Assembly: GCA_019279435.1 (NCBI GenBank)
Contig: JAAALK010000288.1
Location: 71,868,811-71,932,810 of the forward strand
DNA: 64,000 nucleotides
From: Zizania palustris
Lineage: Eukaryota > Streptophyta > Magnoliopsida > Poales > Poaceae
Direction: 5' to 3'
Under the pieces are notes generated by a model that saw only the letters and a program-made list of their open reading frames with translations, was not told the DNA's origin and did no database searches. The position numbers and the translations under genes are program-made. This document shows, in pieces, positions 53,666 to 63,962 of the stretch (its first letter is position 1; every line of letters starts with the position of its first letter).

Positions 53666-55194
53666 AAAGCACGTGCTCTAGGGGCTACAAGAGTTGTTAT
53701 AAAGACAGATTCTCAAATAGTAGCAGGGCACGTAGATAAAAGTTTTCAAGTCCAGCATCCACAGCTTGCAAAGTACATAGAAGAAATCCGTAAGATCGAA
53801 AAACAATTCAAGGGTATTTCAATTCGGAGTATACCAAGAGCAGAAAATGTGCAAGCGGACATCTTAGCAAAAGCTGCAGCCGGAGCTATGGATATTCCAG
53901 AAGAAGCTTTTTATGAGGAGCTCAGTACACCTTCGATGCCACAAATTCCCTCCGCAGAGATTCTTTGCATTCCAAGTACAGATTGGAGAAATTCGATCAT
54001 GGAACTTTTGCAAGGAGGAGAAAATTCGTCTGAAGAGCCACAATTTTCAAGATTGAAACTCAGGGCTAGTAATTATCAAATAATCAACGGTATTTTATAC
54101 AAGGCCGGAGTATGTTCCCCTTTACTCCGATGTATATCCCAAACCGAAGGCCAAGATATTCTTCGAGAAATTCATGAAGGGCTTTGCGGTAGCCATCTAG
54201 CCCCTCGAGCTTTGGCAGGAAAAACACTTCGACAGGGGCTTTATTGGCCTACGATAGTAGCAGATGCGGAGAACTTAGTCCGCACATGCCAAGGATGTCA
54301 GTGGATGGGCCGACGGAGTCATCGCCCACCAACAGCTCTTCAAGTTATTGCTCCGGTATGGCCCATGGCCAGATGGGGTATGGATTTGATTGGTCCCTTT
54401 CCAGTAGCTAAGGGAAATTTAAAGTTCGCAGTGGTAGCTATTGAATATTTTTCTAAGTGGGTAGAAGCAGAGCCCTTAACAGCTATCACTTCCAACAATG
54501 TACAGAAATTCTCTTGGAAGAGTATCATTTGCCGGTTCGGAGTAACTAGACAACTCACAGTTGATAATGGAACACAGTTCGATGCAGAACCTTTCAGAAA
54601 GTTCTACGAAGATCTAGGCATCCAGTTATGTTTTGCTGCAGTCAGACATCCTCAGTCTAATGGAGCTATAGAAAGAGCCAATGGAAATATTTTGTCAGGG
54701 CTAAATCGAAGGATAGTAGGATTGGCAAAAGGACTGTGGACCGAAGAACTTCCGAAGATTTTATGGTCCATTCGAACTACGCAAACAAGGTCCACATGTT
54801 TCACTCCATTCAGATTGCTATTCGGAGATGAAGCTATGACTCCAACGGAGCTCAAAGGAGGATCACTTCGCAGCACCGAACCGAGATTGAAGGAGAAAGA
54901 CAAGCTTCGCTAGATTTAATAGAGGAGACAAGACTTTGAGCTGTAGCCAATTTATCAAAGTATCATCAGTAGACGAAGGCTTGGTTTGACCCGAAGGTTA
55001 AGATCAATGAGCTTAGACCAGGTCATCTCTTTTTACGAAGCATCATAGCGCCAGGAAAATTAGAAAATAAATGGGAAGGTCCATACTTAATTGTTCGTTC
55101 AGGACGTCCTGGCTCTTTTAAATTAGCTAATTTGGAAGGTGAAGAGTTAGCGCATACTTGGCATGCGGAGCACCTAAAGCAATACTTCGCATAG
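53666..55194 (+). pseudogene. pol: residual aRNH and integrase of Tat copy 3
   Basis: An open frame from 53666 (first ATG 53849) to 54913 starts ARALGATRVVIKTDSQIVAG, PRAENVQADILAKAAAG (end of the second RNase H), then integrase: zinc finger HEGLCGSH...CQGC, RQGLYWPTIVADAENL, core MDLIGPFPVAKG (Asp), QLTVDNGTQFDAEPFRKFYE (Asp), SNGAIERANGNILSGL (Glu). The DDE triad is intact. A frameshift at about 54905 and two stops follow; the C-terminal part reads NELRPGHLFLRSIIAPGKLE, KWEGPYLIVRSGRPGSFKLA and HTWHAEHLKQYFA, stop 55192-55194. The catalytic core might fold, but the C-terminus is broken off. Confidence 0.88.
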
Positions 55195-55400
55195 GGGCTC
55201 CTTGTAATCATTTGTAATCATCCTCCGAATTAATAAAGCATATGGTTCAGATAGTGCCTACCCCTCATAAACTTCCAGATTCCGAGTAGACGCACTGGAA
55301 CCGTGGAGTTGACCGAGAGGGAAGTGTCATTAATTTGAATCATATTTTCGGGCTTTAAACCATTGGTTCGAAGTTTCTGACGTGGGGGCTGACATAATCT

Positions 55401-55700
55401 GGAGTCCAAGCCACCGGCTTGTAGGCATCCGTAAAAGAGCCCAAAACCACATCATACGGAGTCCAAGCCATCGGCTGGTAGACATACGTAAAAAGAGTCC
55501 AAGGAGACCAAATCATGCGGAGTCCAAGCCACTCGGCTTGTAGACATCCGTAAAAAGAGTCCAAATAGACCAATGCGAACTCCAAACCACTTGTTTGACA
55601 GAATTCGCAAAAAAGAGCCGAAGGAGGCCAAAACAAAATAGAGTTTGAGCCATGAGCTTCGAATGTCTGTTAAGAAAGTCCAAAGTGACAAATTATCTAA
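55401..55700 (+). repeat. degenerate ~60-bp tandem repeats between integrase and the antisense gene
   Basis: Five units begin GGAGTCCAAGCC or variants at 55401, 55458, 55519, 55577 and 55641 (periods 57, 61, 58, 64). Each has a CGGCTTGTAGACATCCG part and GTAAAAAGAGTCC. The first three are similar, the last two decayed. Such arrays in the 3' spacer are usual in Tat elements and can seed satellites. 55195-55400 and 55701-55989 hold non-coding spacer with family motifs. Confidence 0.85.
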
Positions 55701-55989
55701 GACACTAAAGTGTCCGGAAAGTTATCTCAAGTGATTTCTTTCAAAAGCATAAGGTGCTAAGTTGCCATTCTTCAGACTACAAATAGTCGAAGACATTTTA
55801 TAAGATTTTAAAAGATCTTTAAATTACAGAGGGGCTCCGAACCCCCAAAATTGTACTCCTAAGTTTTTCTTTGTGCCTAACCATCTTTGAAACAGTTCGA
55901 AGTTGCTTACGCCCAAAGAGGGGCTAATAATAGGGAGACAATTTTAAATTGATATTTATTATTCAAGCAAATATGATTACATCATGAAA

Positions 55990-57474
55990 AATTGGTATCT
56001 ATACCAAGAAGGAATTGAAGACCTCTTCGATCTCTAGAGCTAGGGTTGGAACGACTAGTTCCAGTGCCGGGAGTCCTAACAACTTTGCGTTTAACTCTCC
56101 TACCTCCCTTCGAAGCTCTAAAGTCCTTTTGTTCTTGTTGAAGCTCGGCCCAAGTTCAAAGCCGTTCGGGACTTCTTTCCCAGCTTCCAAGTTCTTCAGG
56201 CTTTTTACCTTGAACCTCATCTTCGTCTTCGGACCATATAATGTCTTCAGAAGACGAAGTTTCCAAGTTAACTTCTTTTTCTTCCTCTTTAATACAAGAT
56301 AATATATCTTTACTTATTTCAAACGTAATTGCTCCGGAACTATCTCGAGGAACTAGAAATCGAGGACGCTTGTGAAGTTTTAAGATATCGAAGGTAGCCC
56401 ATAATAAGCGAAGTTCGTCGTTAACATCTAACACTTCGACATCTTCCATATGAGGCAAAGCCTAAAAAACATGATAAACAAATCTTCATTCATAAATGTA
56501 CAAAAGCGTAGTGCTTTACATAGTTGAAGATCCTAAGGTAATTCTAAACCTGCGGGTTTGGAGGAGGCTGACTGATCGAAGCTTGGAACCGAGCCTGCTT
56601 CTGGCGTTGTCCTTCATCAATCCAGGCCTTGATCGAAGAGCGACCTTCGGCTCTCCATGAAGTTTGAAAGGCTTGCCAAGCAGCGGCCACACCTTCGGAG
56701 GGAGTAAGAAGCTGGTCGTCATCGAAGGTAATAGGACCCTCTCCTACGCTCGGAGTTATCGATCGACCCAGATCCTCGTAGTAACGAAGTAGGCCAACAA
56801 CAACCACTTGTCTGGAGATTTCTCCGTAACGAATGCCTGCTGTCTTCATTTGCTTCGCTACTCCTTGAATCCTTTTCAGCTGGCGCAGTAGGGAGATGTT
56901 GTCATCCGAAGGAAGCGTCCCAGTAGTACCAAAGTACTCCACAACGCCTAGCAATTGGTCCATGGACCTCCGCAGCTACCTTCTCAGACTTCAGCTTATC
57001 TTCAATTAACGCATCCTTCATCGAAGTTAGCTCTTCTATTACTCCAGAGAGCCTATCCGCTTCTGTAGTTAAAGAATTCTTATTATTCAGTAGTTGCTAG
57101 CTTCTTCTCGGAGTCTAACAAGCTCGGACCCCATAGTAGTGTGCTCCGCCCGCATCTTTTCAATTTCTGCTCGAAGCACAATTTTTTTCGCTTCGAGCTC
57201 CTTGTTTGCAGCCTCCAAGCTTTGTCTGGCCCTGCGCTCTGTTGAACCATGTTGTCCATGTGGGTCACTCGACCTTCGGAGATAGTCAGATTTCGTTGAA
57301 GAGTTGCATTTTCCTCTCGAAGGCGAATGTTTCCACGTTCATTGGAGATGTTTGCAGCTCGGGCCAAGACTGTTTGCTGCGAAAAGAAAAAACCAAGGTG
57401 AGAAACTATTGTATATAAATTTGATTCTGTTTTGCAGATACTTCGTACCTGGTATGTTGCGCGTTCCATGGCAG
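55990..57474 (-). pseudogene. antisense gene, C-terminal exons, left copy
   Basis: Minus-strand exons read from right: AANISNERGNIRLREENATL (coiled coil, about 57370), MDQLLGVVEYFGTTGTLPSD, RIQGVAKQMKTAGIRYGEIS, GPITFDDDQLLTPSEGVAAA, then after a candidate intron (56461-56550) LPHMEDVEVLDVNDELRLLW, KRPRFLVPRDSSGAITFEIS, ETSSSEDIIWSEDEDEVQGK and GFELGPSFNKNKRTLELRRE, LNAKLLGLPALELVVPTLAL. The C-terminus is acidic with a helical end. The segment 56125-57474 recurs at 58883-60236. Ends at the N gap. Confidence 0.75.
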
Positions 57475-58474
57475 NNNNNNNNNNNNNNNNNNNNNNNNNN
57501 NNNNNNNNNNNNNNNNNNNNNNNNNNNNNNNNNNNNNNNNNNNNNNNNNNNNNNNNNNNNNNNNNNNNNNNNNNNNNNNNNNNNNNNNNNNNNNNNNNNN
57601 NNNNNNNNNNNNNNNNNNNNNNNNNNNNNNNNNNNNNNNNNNNNNNNNNNNNNNNNNNNNNNNNNNNNNNNNNNNNNNNNNNNNNNNNNNNNNNNNNNNN
57701 NNNNNNNNNNNNNNNNNNNNNNNNNNNNNNNNNNNNNNNNNNNNNNNNNNNNNNNNNNNNNNNNNNNNNNNNNNNNNNNNNNNNNNNNNNNNNNNNNNNN
57801 NNNNNNNNNNNNNNNNNNNNNNNNNNNNNNNNNNNNNNNNNNNNNNNNNNNNNNNNNNNNNNNNNNNNNNNNNNNNNNNNNNNNNNNNNNNNNNNNNNNN
57901 NNNNNNNNNNNNNNNNNNNNNNNNNNNNNNNNNNNNNNNNNNNNNNNNNNNNNNNNNNNNNNNNNNNNNNNNNNNNNNNNNNNNNNNNNNNNNNNNNNNN
58001 NNNNNNNNNNNNNNNNNNNNNNNNNNNNNNNNNNNNNNNNNNNNNNNNNNNNNNNNNNNNNNNNNNNNNNNNNNNNNNNNNNNNNNNNNNNNNNNNNNNN
58101 NNNNNNNNNNNNNNNNNNNNNNNNNNNNNNNNNNNNNNNNNNNNNNNNNNNNNNNNNNNNNNNNNNNNNNNNNNNNNNNNNNNNNNNNNNNNNNNNNNNN
58201 NNNNNNNNNNNNNNNNNNNNNNNNNNNNNNNNNNNNNNNNNNNNNNNNNNNNNNNNNNNNNNNNNNNNNNNNNNNNNNNNNNNNNNNNNNNNNNNNNNNN
58301 NNNNNNNNNNNNNNNNNNNNNNNNNNNNNNNNNNNNNNNNNNNNNNNNNNNNNNNNNNNNNNNNNNNNNNNNNNNNNNNNNNNNNNNNNNNNNNNNNNNN
58401 NNNNNNNNNNNNNNNNNNNNNNNNNNNNNNNNNNNNNNNNNNNNNNNNNNNNNNNNNNNNNNNNNNNNNNNNNN
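57475..58474. other. assembly gap, exactly 1,000 N
   Basis: The round length indicates a placeholder of unknown true size. The frames spanning it in either direction have no meaning. The sequence left of it recurs 2.76 kb to the right. Confidence 0.99.
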
Positions 58475-58882
58475 CTGCCAGGCGGGACCGGGCGGGCGCG
58501 GGTGGAGGAGAGAGGGGGGCCGGCGCCGACAGGCTGGCCCCGCCTGTCTGTGGCTGAGGCAGGTAAGTTGGGCCGGCCCGAGGAGAAAAGAGGGAGGCGG
58601 CCCACTAACCTTTAAAATTGTTTTTCTGATAAAAATAATTCCAGAAAATTAATTACTTGATTAAGGCTTGAAGCATTGTTGCTAAAATTTTGTAAAAATT
58701 GTCAAAAATATTTCTGGCTTCTAGTTTATCCCATAAAATTTTTCAAGTCCAAATTTTGAATATTTGTCTCTGTTTGGCTTTAATAGGGCTCTTTTAGGAT
58801 TTTCTTTAATAACAAAATTCAGAAATTCATTTAATATTATTTTTCCTTTATTTTATTCCCTTTTAATTTTGGGGCTGTTACA
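58475..58882 (+). repeat. 3' end of an unrelated LTR
   Basis: GC-rich at the left (GGGCCGGCGCCGACAGGC), AT-rich at the right, ending TTTTGGGGCTGTTACA. Endings of this kind are seen in Tekay/Del-like gypsy LTRs. The next bases are CCTTTTG, which resume the antisense gene; CCTTT would be the target duplication. The LTR start is lost in the gap. Confidence 0.65.
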
Positions 58883-60238
58883 CCTTTTGTTCTTGTTGAA
58901 GCTCGGCCCAAGTTCGAAGCCGTTCGGGACTTCTTTCCCAGCTTCCAAGTTCTTCAGGCTTTTTACCTTGAACCTCATCTTCGTCTTCGGACCATATAAT
59001 GTCTTCAGAAGACGATGTTTCCAAGTTAACTTCTTTTTCTTCCTCTTTAATACAAGATAATATATATTTACTTATTTCGGACCGTAATTGCTCCGGAACT
59101 ATCTCGAGGAACTAGAAATCGAGGACGCTTGTGAAGTTTTAAGATATCGAAGGTAGCCCATAATAAGCGAAGTTCGTCGTTAACATCTAACACTTCGACA
59201 TCTTCCATATGAGGCAAAGCCTAAAAAACATGATAAACAAATCTTCATTCATAAATGTACAAAAGCGTAGTGATTTACATAGTTGAAGATCCTAAGGTAA
59301 TTCTAAACTTGCGGGTTTGGAGGAGGTTGACTGCTCGAAGCTTGGAACCGAGCCTGCTTCTGGCGTTGTCCTTCGTCAATCCAGGCCTTGATCGCAGAGC
59401 GACCTTCGGCTCTCCATGATGTTTGAAAGGCTTGCCAAGCAGCGGCCACACCTTCGGAGGGAGTAAGAAGCTGGTCGTCATCGAAGGTAATAGGACCCTC
59501 TCCTGTGCTCGGAGTTATCGATCGACCCATATCCTCGTAGTAACGAAGTAGGCCAACAACAGCCACTTGTCCGGAGATTTCTCCGTAACAAATGCCTGCT
59601 GTCTTCATTTGCTTCGCTACTCCTTGAATCCTTTTCAGTCGGCGCAGTAGGGAGATGTTGTCATCCGAAGGAAGCGTCCCAGTAGTACCGAAGTACTCCA
59701 GAATGCCTAGCAATTGGTCCATGACCTCCGCAGCTACCTTCTCAGACTTCAGCTTATCTTCAATTAACGCATCCTTCATCGAAGTTAGCTCTTCTATTAC
59801 TCCAGAGAGCCTAGCCGCTTCTGTAGTTAAAGAATTCTTATTATTCAGTAGTTGGCTAGCTTCTTCTCGGAGTCTAACAAGCTCAGACCCCATAGTAGTG
59901 TGCTCCGCCCGCATCTTTTCAATTTCTGCTCGAATCACAATTTTTTCCGCTTCGAGCTCCTTGTTTGCAGCCTCCAAGCTTTGTCTGGCCCTGCACTCCG
60001 TTGAAACCATGTTGTCCATGTGGGTCACTCGACCTTCGGAGATAGTCAGATTTCGTTGAAGAGTTGCATTTTCCTCTCGAAGGCGAATGTTTCCACGTTC
60101 ATTGGAGATGTTCGCAGCTCGGGCCAAGACTGTTTGCTGCGAAAAGAAAAAACCAAGGTGAGAAACTATTTGTATATAAATTTGATTCTGTTTTGCAGAT
60201 ACTTCGTACCTGGTATGTTGCGCGTTCCATGGCAGCAT
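58883..60238 (-). pseudogene. antisense gene, coiled-coil and C-terminal exons, right copy
   Basis: A long open frame (59303-60238) gives a strong coiled coil: NERGNIRLREENATLQRNLT, NKELEAEKIVIRAEIEKMRA, LVRLREEASQLLNNKNSLTT, IEELTSMKDALIEDKLKSEK, then MDQLLGILEYFGTTGTLPSD and SEGVAAAWQAFQTSWRAEGR. Candidate intron borders: CAG|GTACGAAG (60209) to TTTTCGCAG (60138), and CCGCAG|GTTTAG (59307) to TTTTTTAG (59222). The last exon (59221-58883) is cut by the foreign LTR before its end. Coiled coil implies oligomerisation. Confidence 0.8.
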
Positions 60239-60305
60239 TAAGCTCCGAACTCTCCGCCTCGCTCAAGATGGCCACCAAGTTCATCTCCCCGACTTCGCGA
60301 CTAGC

Positions 60306-61509
60306 TCAATCCAAAGGCTCGAGCAAAGTCCGAAGACCAGTTCTTCGCTCCAAGAAAGGAGCTAGAAGGGGGAGCATGCTTAAGGCTTGTTTGTCATCTT
60401 CGTTTGGAGAAGGCCCGGAGTGTTGAGCTGTGTTCTTCGGAGCCCCAGTAGACTGGCCCCCCTCAGTAGATTGGCTCTCGTCTGTTGACTCAGACGGAGT
60501 TGATCCTGAGCTCGGAGCAGGGAGGGGGTACATCTTCCCTTTACCTTTTCCAGGTCCCATTTGAATGGTTCCTGGAATTGGCTCCGAAGTTGTCGAAGGT
60601 CCAGGAACTGTATCTTCGGGACAGACCTCTTCCATGGAAGTGGACTCTGTAAAAACAAAGGTATTATACATTGCATAATTTCGCATTAAAAAAGATAAAA
60701 GAATTATTCGAAGTTTACCTTCGACATTTTGGCAGCGGGTGAGCATTGGACTGCTTGTCGGATCGAAGGCAAGATCTTCGTCAGAATCAAGCATCAAATC
60801 TTAGACTGTCGGAGCATTTTCCTGAACAGTCGTTGTTGCTTCATCCGGAATCAAAGCTACAGTGACTTCGATTCCACTTTCATCCACAGGGGCTCCGTCC
60901 TGAGGTAAATCTTCTTGAACAGTCGGAGTCCTCGTTTTCTCAAGATTCTCTTGAGACTCCGGCACGTTCGCAGTTTCGTCAGTCAATTTGTATAGCTCTT
61001 TGAGCTGCATCCTCGTCAATCAACCTCACGAGCAACCTACCTTCATCCTCCTGAGAATTGGAGATTGAAGCTCTTGGGCTTGAAGGCGCGGGAACTTTTG
61101 GCTTTCGAGCCACCTTTTTAACTGGAGTCTTGGCGGAGCTCGAAGTTCCAGCTTCAGCTTTCCTCTTCTTGGGCCCTTTCTCCGAAGGTACCCAATCCAT
61201 CAGAGGGGGTGGAACAATTTCCAGCAGCCCCCATACTCTGTTGGATCGTTCCCAACTTCCAACCAATTTGATTCTCCATTCTTTCTCGGTCGGAGTTGGA
61301 ACGCCCAAAATCTTCTCCGAAGCCCGTACGATTTGTTCCGAAGTTATAGGGGCTGAAGAAGCTAAAAAATGAGTTAAGTTTGTTAATTCTTCGAATAAAT
61401 ATACATAGAGTATGTTGTTTTCGAAGTTACCTGCAAGACTCGAAGTTGAGGAAATTCTTCGAAGACCGCCTTCCGAATCCTCTTCGAAGATGATAGGCCA
61501 GTTGGCCAT
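60306..61509 (-). pseudogene. antisense gene, middle exons (copy 3)
   Basis: Read from 61509: ANWPIIFEEDSEGGLRRISS, a candidate intron GTAACTTCG (61432) to TTTTTTAG (61364), then SSAPITSEQIVRASEKILGV, LVGSWERSNRVWGLLEIVPP, KKRKAEAGTSSSAKTPVKKV (basic, nuclear-signal-like) and SSPRASISNSQEDEGRLLVR. Next QLKELYKLTDETANVPESQE and a stretch with DLMLDSDEDLAFDPTSSPML, an intron GGTAAACTTCG (60719) to TTTTTACAG (60649), then a Pro/Ser/Gly-rich part (PGPSTTSEPIPGTIQMGPGK). Confidence 0.72.
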
Positions 61510-61521
61510 CAGGGGAGAAAT

Positions 61522-62382
61522 TTAAAGCCCTAGGAATTCTTCGGCTAAGTCCCGCATGCTCAAATGACGACTGATTTTTTGAAGCAAGCTCAAGCGAGCT
61601 TCGAGTTGGCCTAGATCCGGGTGTACTGAGGCTTCCTTTCGGAAGTGGATTTCTCGCAGAGGTCCAGTTAGGCGGCTGCTCGCCCCAACTTCGGCGTAAA
61701 ACCATCTCAAGACCCAATCAGTATACCATCTAGCATTAATGGCCTTGGCAGGAAACCGGAGAGCATATTCGTCCCGGAGTCTGAAGTTGATACTTCCGAA
61801 GGCCACTACTATCTTTTCACCTCCGGAGCCTACGAAGGTCTTCGGTTGATATGATGCTCTATGTAGTGCTGCGAAGATCTCCGCTCTTCCTTCACAACCT
61901 TCGGCTCGCAACGCCCATTCGAACATGGCAAGGCATGCTACCGCATTCGGAGAAAGTTGGGGGAGGGTGACATGAAACAAGTCCAATACCTTCGCTAAAA
62001 AGTCGACTGCCGGAAGCCCCAACCCAGCTTCGAAGAAAGCTTCGAAAACAACCACTTCTCCGGGTCTCGGTGATGGAATGATTTCCTTCCGAGGTTTGCG
62101 AATCATAACCCCAGAACTAATCTTGCCCTCTACTGCAGCCGCAAGTGATTCTCTTCTGCAGGTTGAAGGCCCTAGCTGATAAGATTGATCCATATATTTT
62201 GTCAATGCTGGACAGAGGTCTTGATGGCCAACATTTTGGGGATTTTCCCCCGCCGTCGCCATTGTTGCTGCTGCAGGTGTCGGAGCAGTCGCTGCCAGTG
62301 TAGCGGCCGCCGCTGCCGCTGCAACTTGCTGCCGAGTCAAGGTTGAAGCCGTTCCCGGACCCTTGAAGCTGGTTTTCGCCAT
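61522..62382 (-). CDS. antisense gene exon 1: intact Transposase_28 domain (copy 3)
   Basis: An uninterrupted 286-codon frame from ATG 62382. After an Ala-rich start (residues 1-45) come a Transposase_28 domain: GEVVVFEAFFEAGLGLPAVD (about 110-130), LFHVTLPQLSPNAVACLAMF, RAEGCEGRAEIFAALHRASY, FGSINFRLRDEYALRFPAKA, NARWYTDWVLRWFYAEVGAS and RHLSMRDLAEEFLGL, then a TAA at 61522-61524. This is the best-preserved of the three copies. Reverse-oriented extra genes are known in Tat elements; I know no proven function. Start chosen because all three copies have their ATG at the same place relative to a TATA box. Confidence 0.82.
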   Translation of the reverse strand: MAKTSFKGPGTASTLTRQQVAAAAAAATLAATAPTPAAATMATAGENPQNVGHQDLCPALTKYMDQSYQLGPSTCRRESLAAAVEGKISSGVMIRKPRKEIIPSPRPGEVVVFEAFFEAGLGLPAVDFLAKVLDLFHVTLPQLSPNAVACLAMFEWALRAEGCEGRAEIFAALHRASYQPKTFVGSGGEKIVVAFGSINFRLRDEYALRFPAKAINARWYTDWVLRWFYAEVGASSRLTGPLREIHFRKEASVHPDLGQLEARLSLLQKISRHLSMRDLAEEFLGL

Positions 62383-62485
62383 TAGATCTCTTGGACTGCT
62401 TTGAAGGAAAAGGAGAGGCTCGGGTTCGAGAGTTGGTCTGTTTGCACGAAAGCGGTGGAAAGGTACAAGAAAGGGTCGGACCCTC

Positions 62486-62493
62486 TATTTATA
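62486..62493 (-). promoter_or_regulatory. TATA box of the antisense gene, copy 3
   Basis: TATAAATA followed by GAGGGTCCGA on the minus strand, 111 bp before the ATG at 62382 and about 330 bp inside the 3' LTR. Confidence 0.65.
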
Positions 62494-62499
62494 GCTCAG

Positions 62500-62820
62500 A
62501 CCTCAATTTTTTACCGTTTGCTTATGTCGTTTCGCATTCTTGACCGTTACTTTATTCCGGAATTAACGAATTACGTAACTTCCGTCAGAAGGAAAAAGCC
62601 AATGGCTATTTTTTCCAAGTCTAAAAAGACTTTCGGATTTCCCAAATTAATTCTAAAATACTTCGAATGCAATTCATTTAGAAAATAATTTGAAGTTCGC
62701 ATCTCTGTACATTTCGGAGGTGTATTGAGTCTGCTAATCTCTGCACATGAATATGTTTCCTTCCGTATACTGCTTCCCTAACATCACAGATTTAACAGAG
62801 AAGCGTATTCGAGGGGCTAC
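62500..62820. other. spacer between antisense promoter and 3' LTR, with polypurine tract
   Basis: About 320 bp without a gene. It ends in GTATTCGAGGGGCTAC, the plus-strand primer. The part next to the TATA box could hold upstream elements of the antisense promoter. Confidence 0.5.
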
Positions 62821-63312
62821 TGTTGGGGGAAAATATTCCATCTTCAAGATTATCGCAGCAACAAGATAAAGACTGGTGATTAAGATGATGTTCGATATAT
62901 AATTTCAGAGATGCATTCAGTCAAGTTCGAAGTATGATGGTGGGCTCTAGATCGGAGTACACCTTCGAATATGGACTCTTCCAGGAACCTCTTTGCCAGC
63001 TAAGATGGAAGACTTATCTTCTTTCTAACTAGATTAGTATTTTACCATTTTAGCCCTATTAAGAGTACCGAATAGTTTCCACTATGTCGGTTGTAATAGA
63101 GGGGTAAAAAGGTCTTTTCCTTAATGTTTGGGCCTATAAATACCCCCCATTTTACCCTGTAATAAGGACCGAATACAAGTTATTCAATACACACTTTCAA
63201 ATTATTCTAAGTTATTATCCTTTGGGAGGCTTGGAATAGTTTCCTTCGCAAACACTTCGTTTGTTAGTTTCTAATCTTCAGAAACCTGTTAGCGTAATCT
63301 TTTACGCCAACA
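62821..63312 (+). repeat. 3' LTR of Tat copy 3
   Basis: TGTTGGGGGAAAATATTCC to CGCCAACA, same length as the 5' LTR, followed by CGGTG. Confidence 0.93.
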
Positions 63313-63726
63313 CGGTGATTTGATGGTATTGATACATTGTTTGGTATATTTAGTTTAGTTTTTGTCGGAGTACAAGCTGATAGGTTATATTTATTTCAAT
63401 GCTATATTCCAGTCACACCTAGGAGACACTCATTGGCCTTTATGCACAAGGATTTCACCCTATCGGCCGATAGCGTGGGTGTGGTCATCGGTCCTGTAGC
63501 CGATCGACACATTTATTCCTGTTTATTTTATTCTCACCATAGTCATCGGCTCGATTGCCAATTGGCATTGCTACTAACATTTTTCTTTATGATTCCTTAT
63601 AATTTGCATGGTCAAACTGATTGGCACGCTCAGAATCTTCTTTTTTTAAGATTATAGGACCTGCACTGGAGTTAAGTAGATCTCTCAGGCCACGCTTGTA
63701 ACCAAAAAAGACACTAACACACTTTT

Positions 63727-63745
63727 TGGCACGCCTAGTGGGATA
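63727..63745 (+). promoter_or_regulatory. primer binding site of the right-hand Tat-type element
   Basis: TTGGCACGCCTAGTGGGAT lies 8 bp after the LTR end, preceded by the family-wide CACTTTT spacer. Confidence 0.6.
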
Positions 63746-63763
63746 TTCTTCAGATCATTCATC

Positions 63764-63962
63764 CATGGCAAACAAAGTTGACGGTAGTAATATTATCCCG
63801 ATCACCATGAATGCATTGACGGATGAACAGAGAGAGGAGTTACAAGACCACGTGGAAAACTACAAGAGATTGTGCCTCGAAGCTTTCGACATGACTCGAT
63901 CTGGCCCTATCCAGAGGAGTCAGTTGTCAAAACCAGCCGCCGCCATCGAGATCCCTCAATAG
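63764..63962 (+). pseudogene. gag: gag start of the right-hand Tat-type element
   Basis: ATG at 63764 begins MANKVDGSNIIPITMNALTD, then EQREELQDHVENYKRLCLEA and FDMTRSGPIQRSQLSKPA, a charged helix as in Tat gag N-termini (compare DISEEDRAKIEAKKKELEEL at 20380). A TAG at 63960-63962 stops it after 66 codons, so this copy is broken or the stop is a point change. The rest is beyond the window. Confidence 0.7.

Larger units (their letters stand above)
53147..63312 (+). mobile_element. Tat copy 3: integrase plus antisense gene, gag-RT deleted
   Basis: Both LTRs are 492 bp (53147-53638, 62821-63312) with a perfect duplication CGGTG (53142-53146, 63313-63317). After the PBS the interior jumps to the middle of the second RNase H, so gag, protease, RT and first RNase H are gone. 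Integrase is nearly whole. A ~60-bp tandem-repeat spacer, the minus-strand antisense gene, a TATA box and the polypurine tract GAGGGGCTAC (62811-62820) follow. The interior includes a 1,000-N gap and a foreign LTR end (57475-58882). Confidence 0.9.
52442..63719 (+). repeat. 5' LTR (TGTTGACGCC...CACTAACA) split by Tat copy 3
   Basis: Left part 52442-53146, right part 63318-63719, about 1.1 kb together. TATA (GACTATAAATATG) at about 52648. The right part has repeated 'tcggccgatag' and 'gccgatcgac' motifs. LTR end CACTAACA followed by CACTTTTTGGCACGCC mirrors the arrangement at 20215-20240. Confidence 0.75.

Noticed and set aside
57304..58652. Frames of about 400 codons on both strands across the N block
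   Set aside because: They exist only because N codons are not read as stops; the flanking pieces are the antisense gene and a foreign LTR end.
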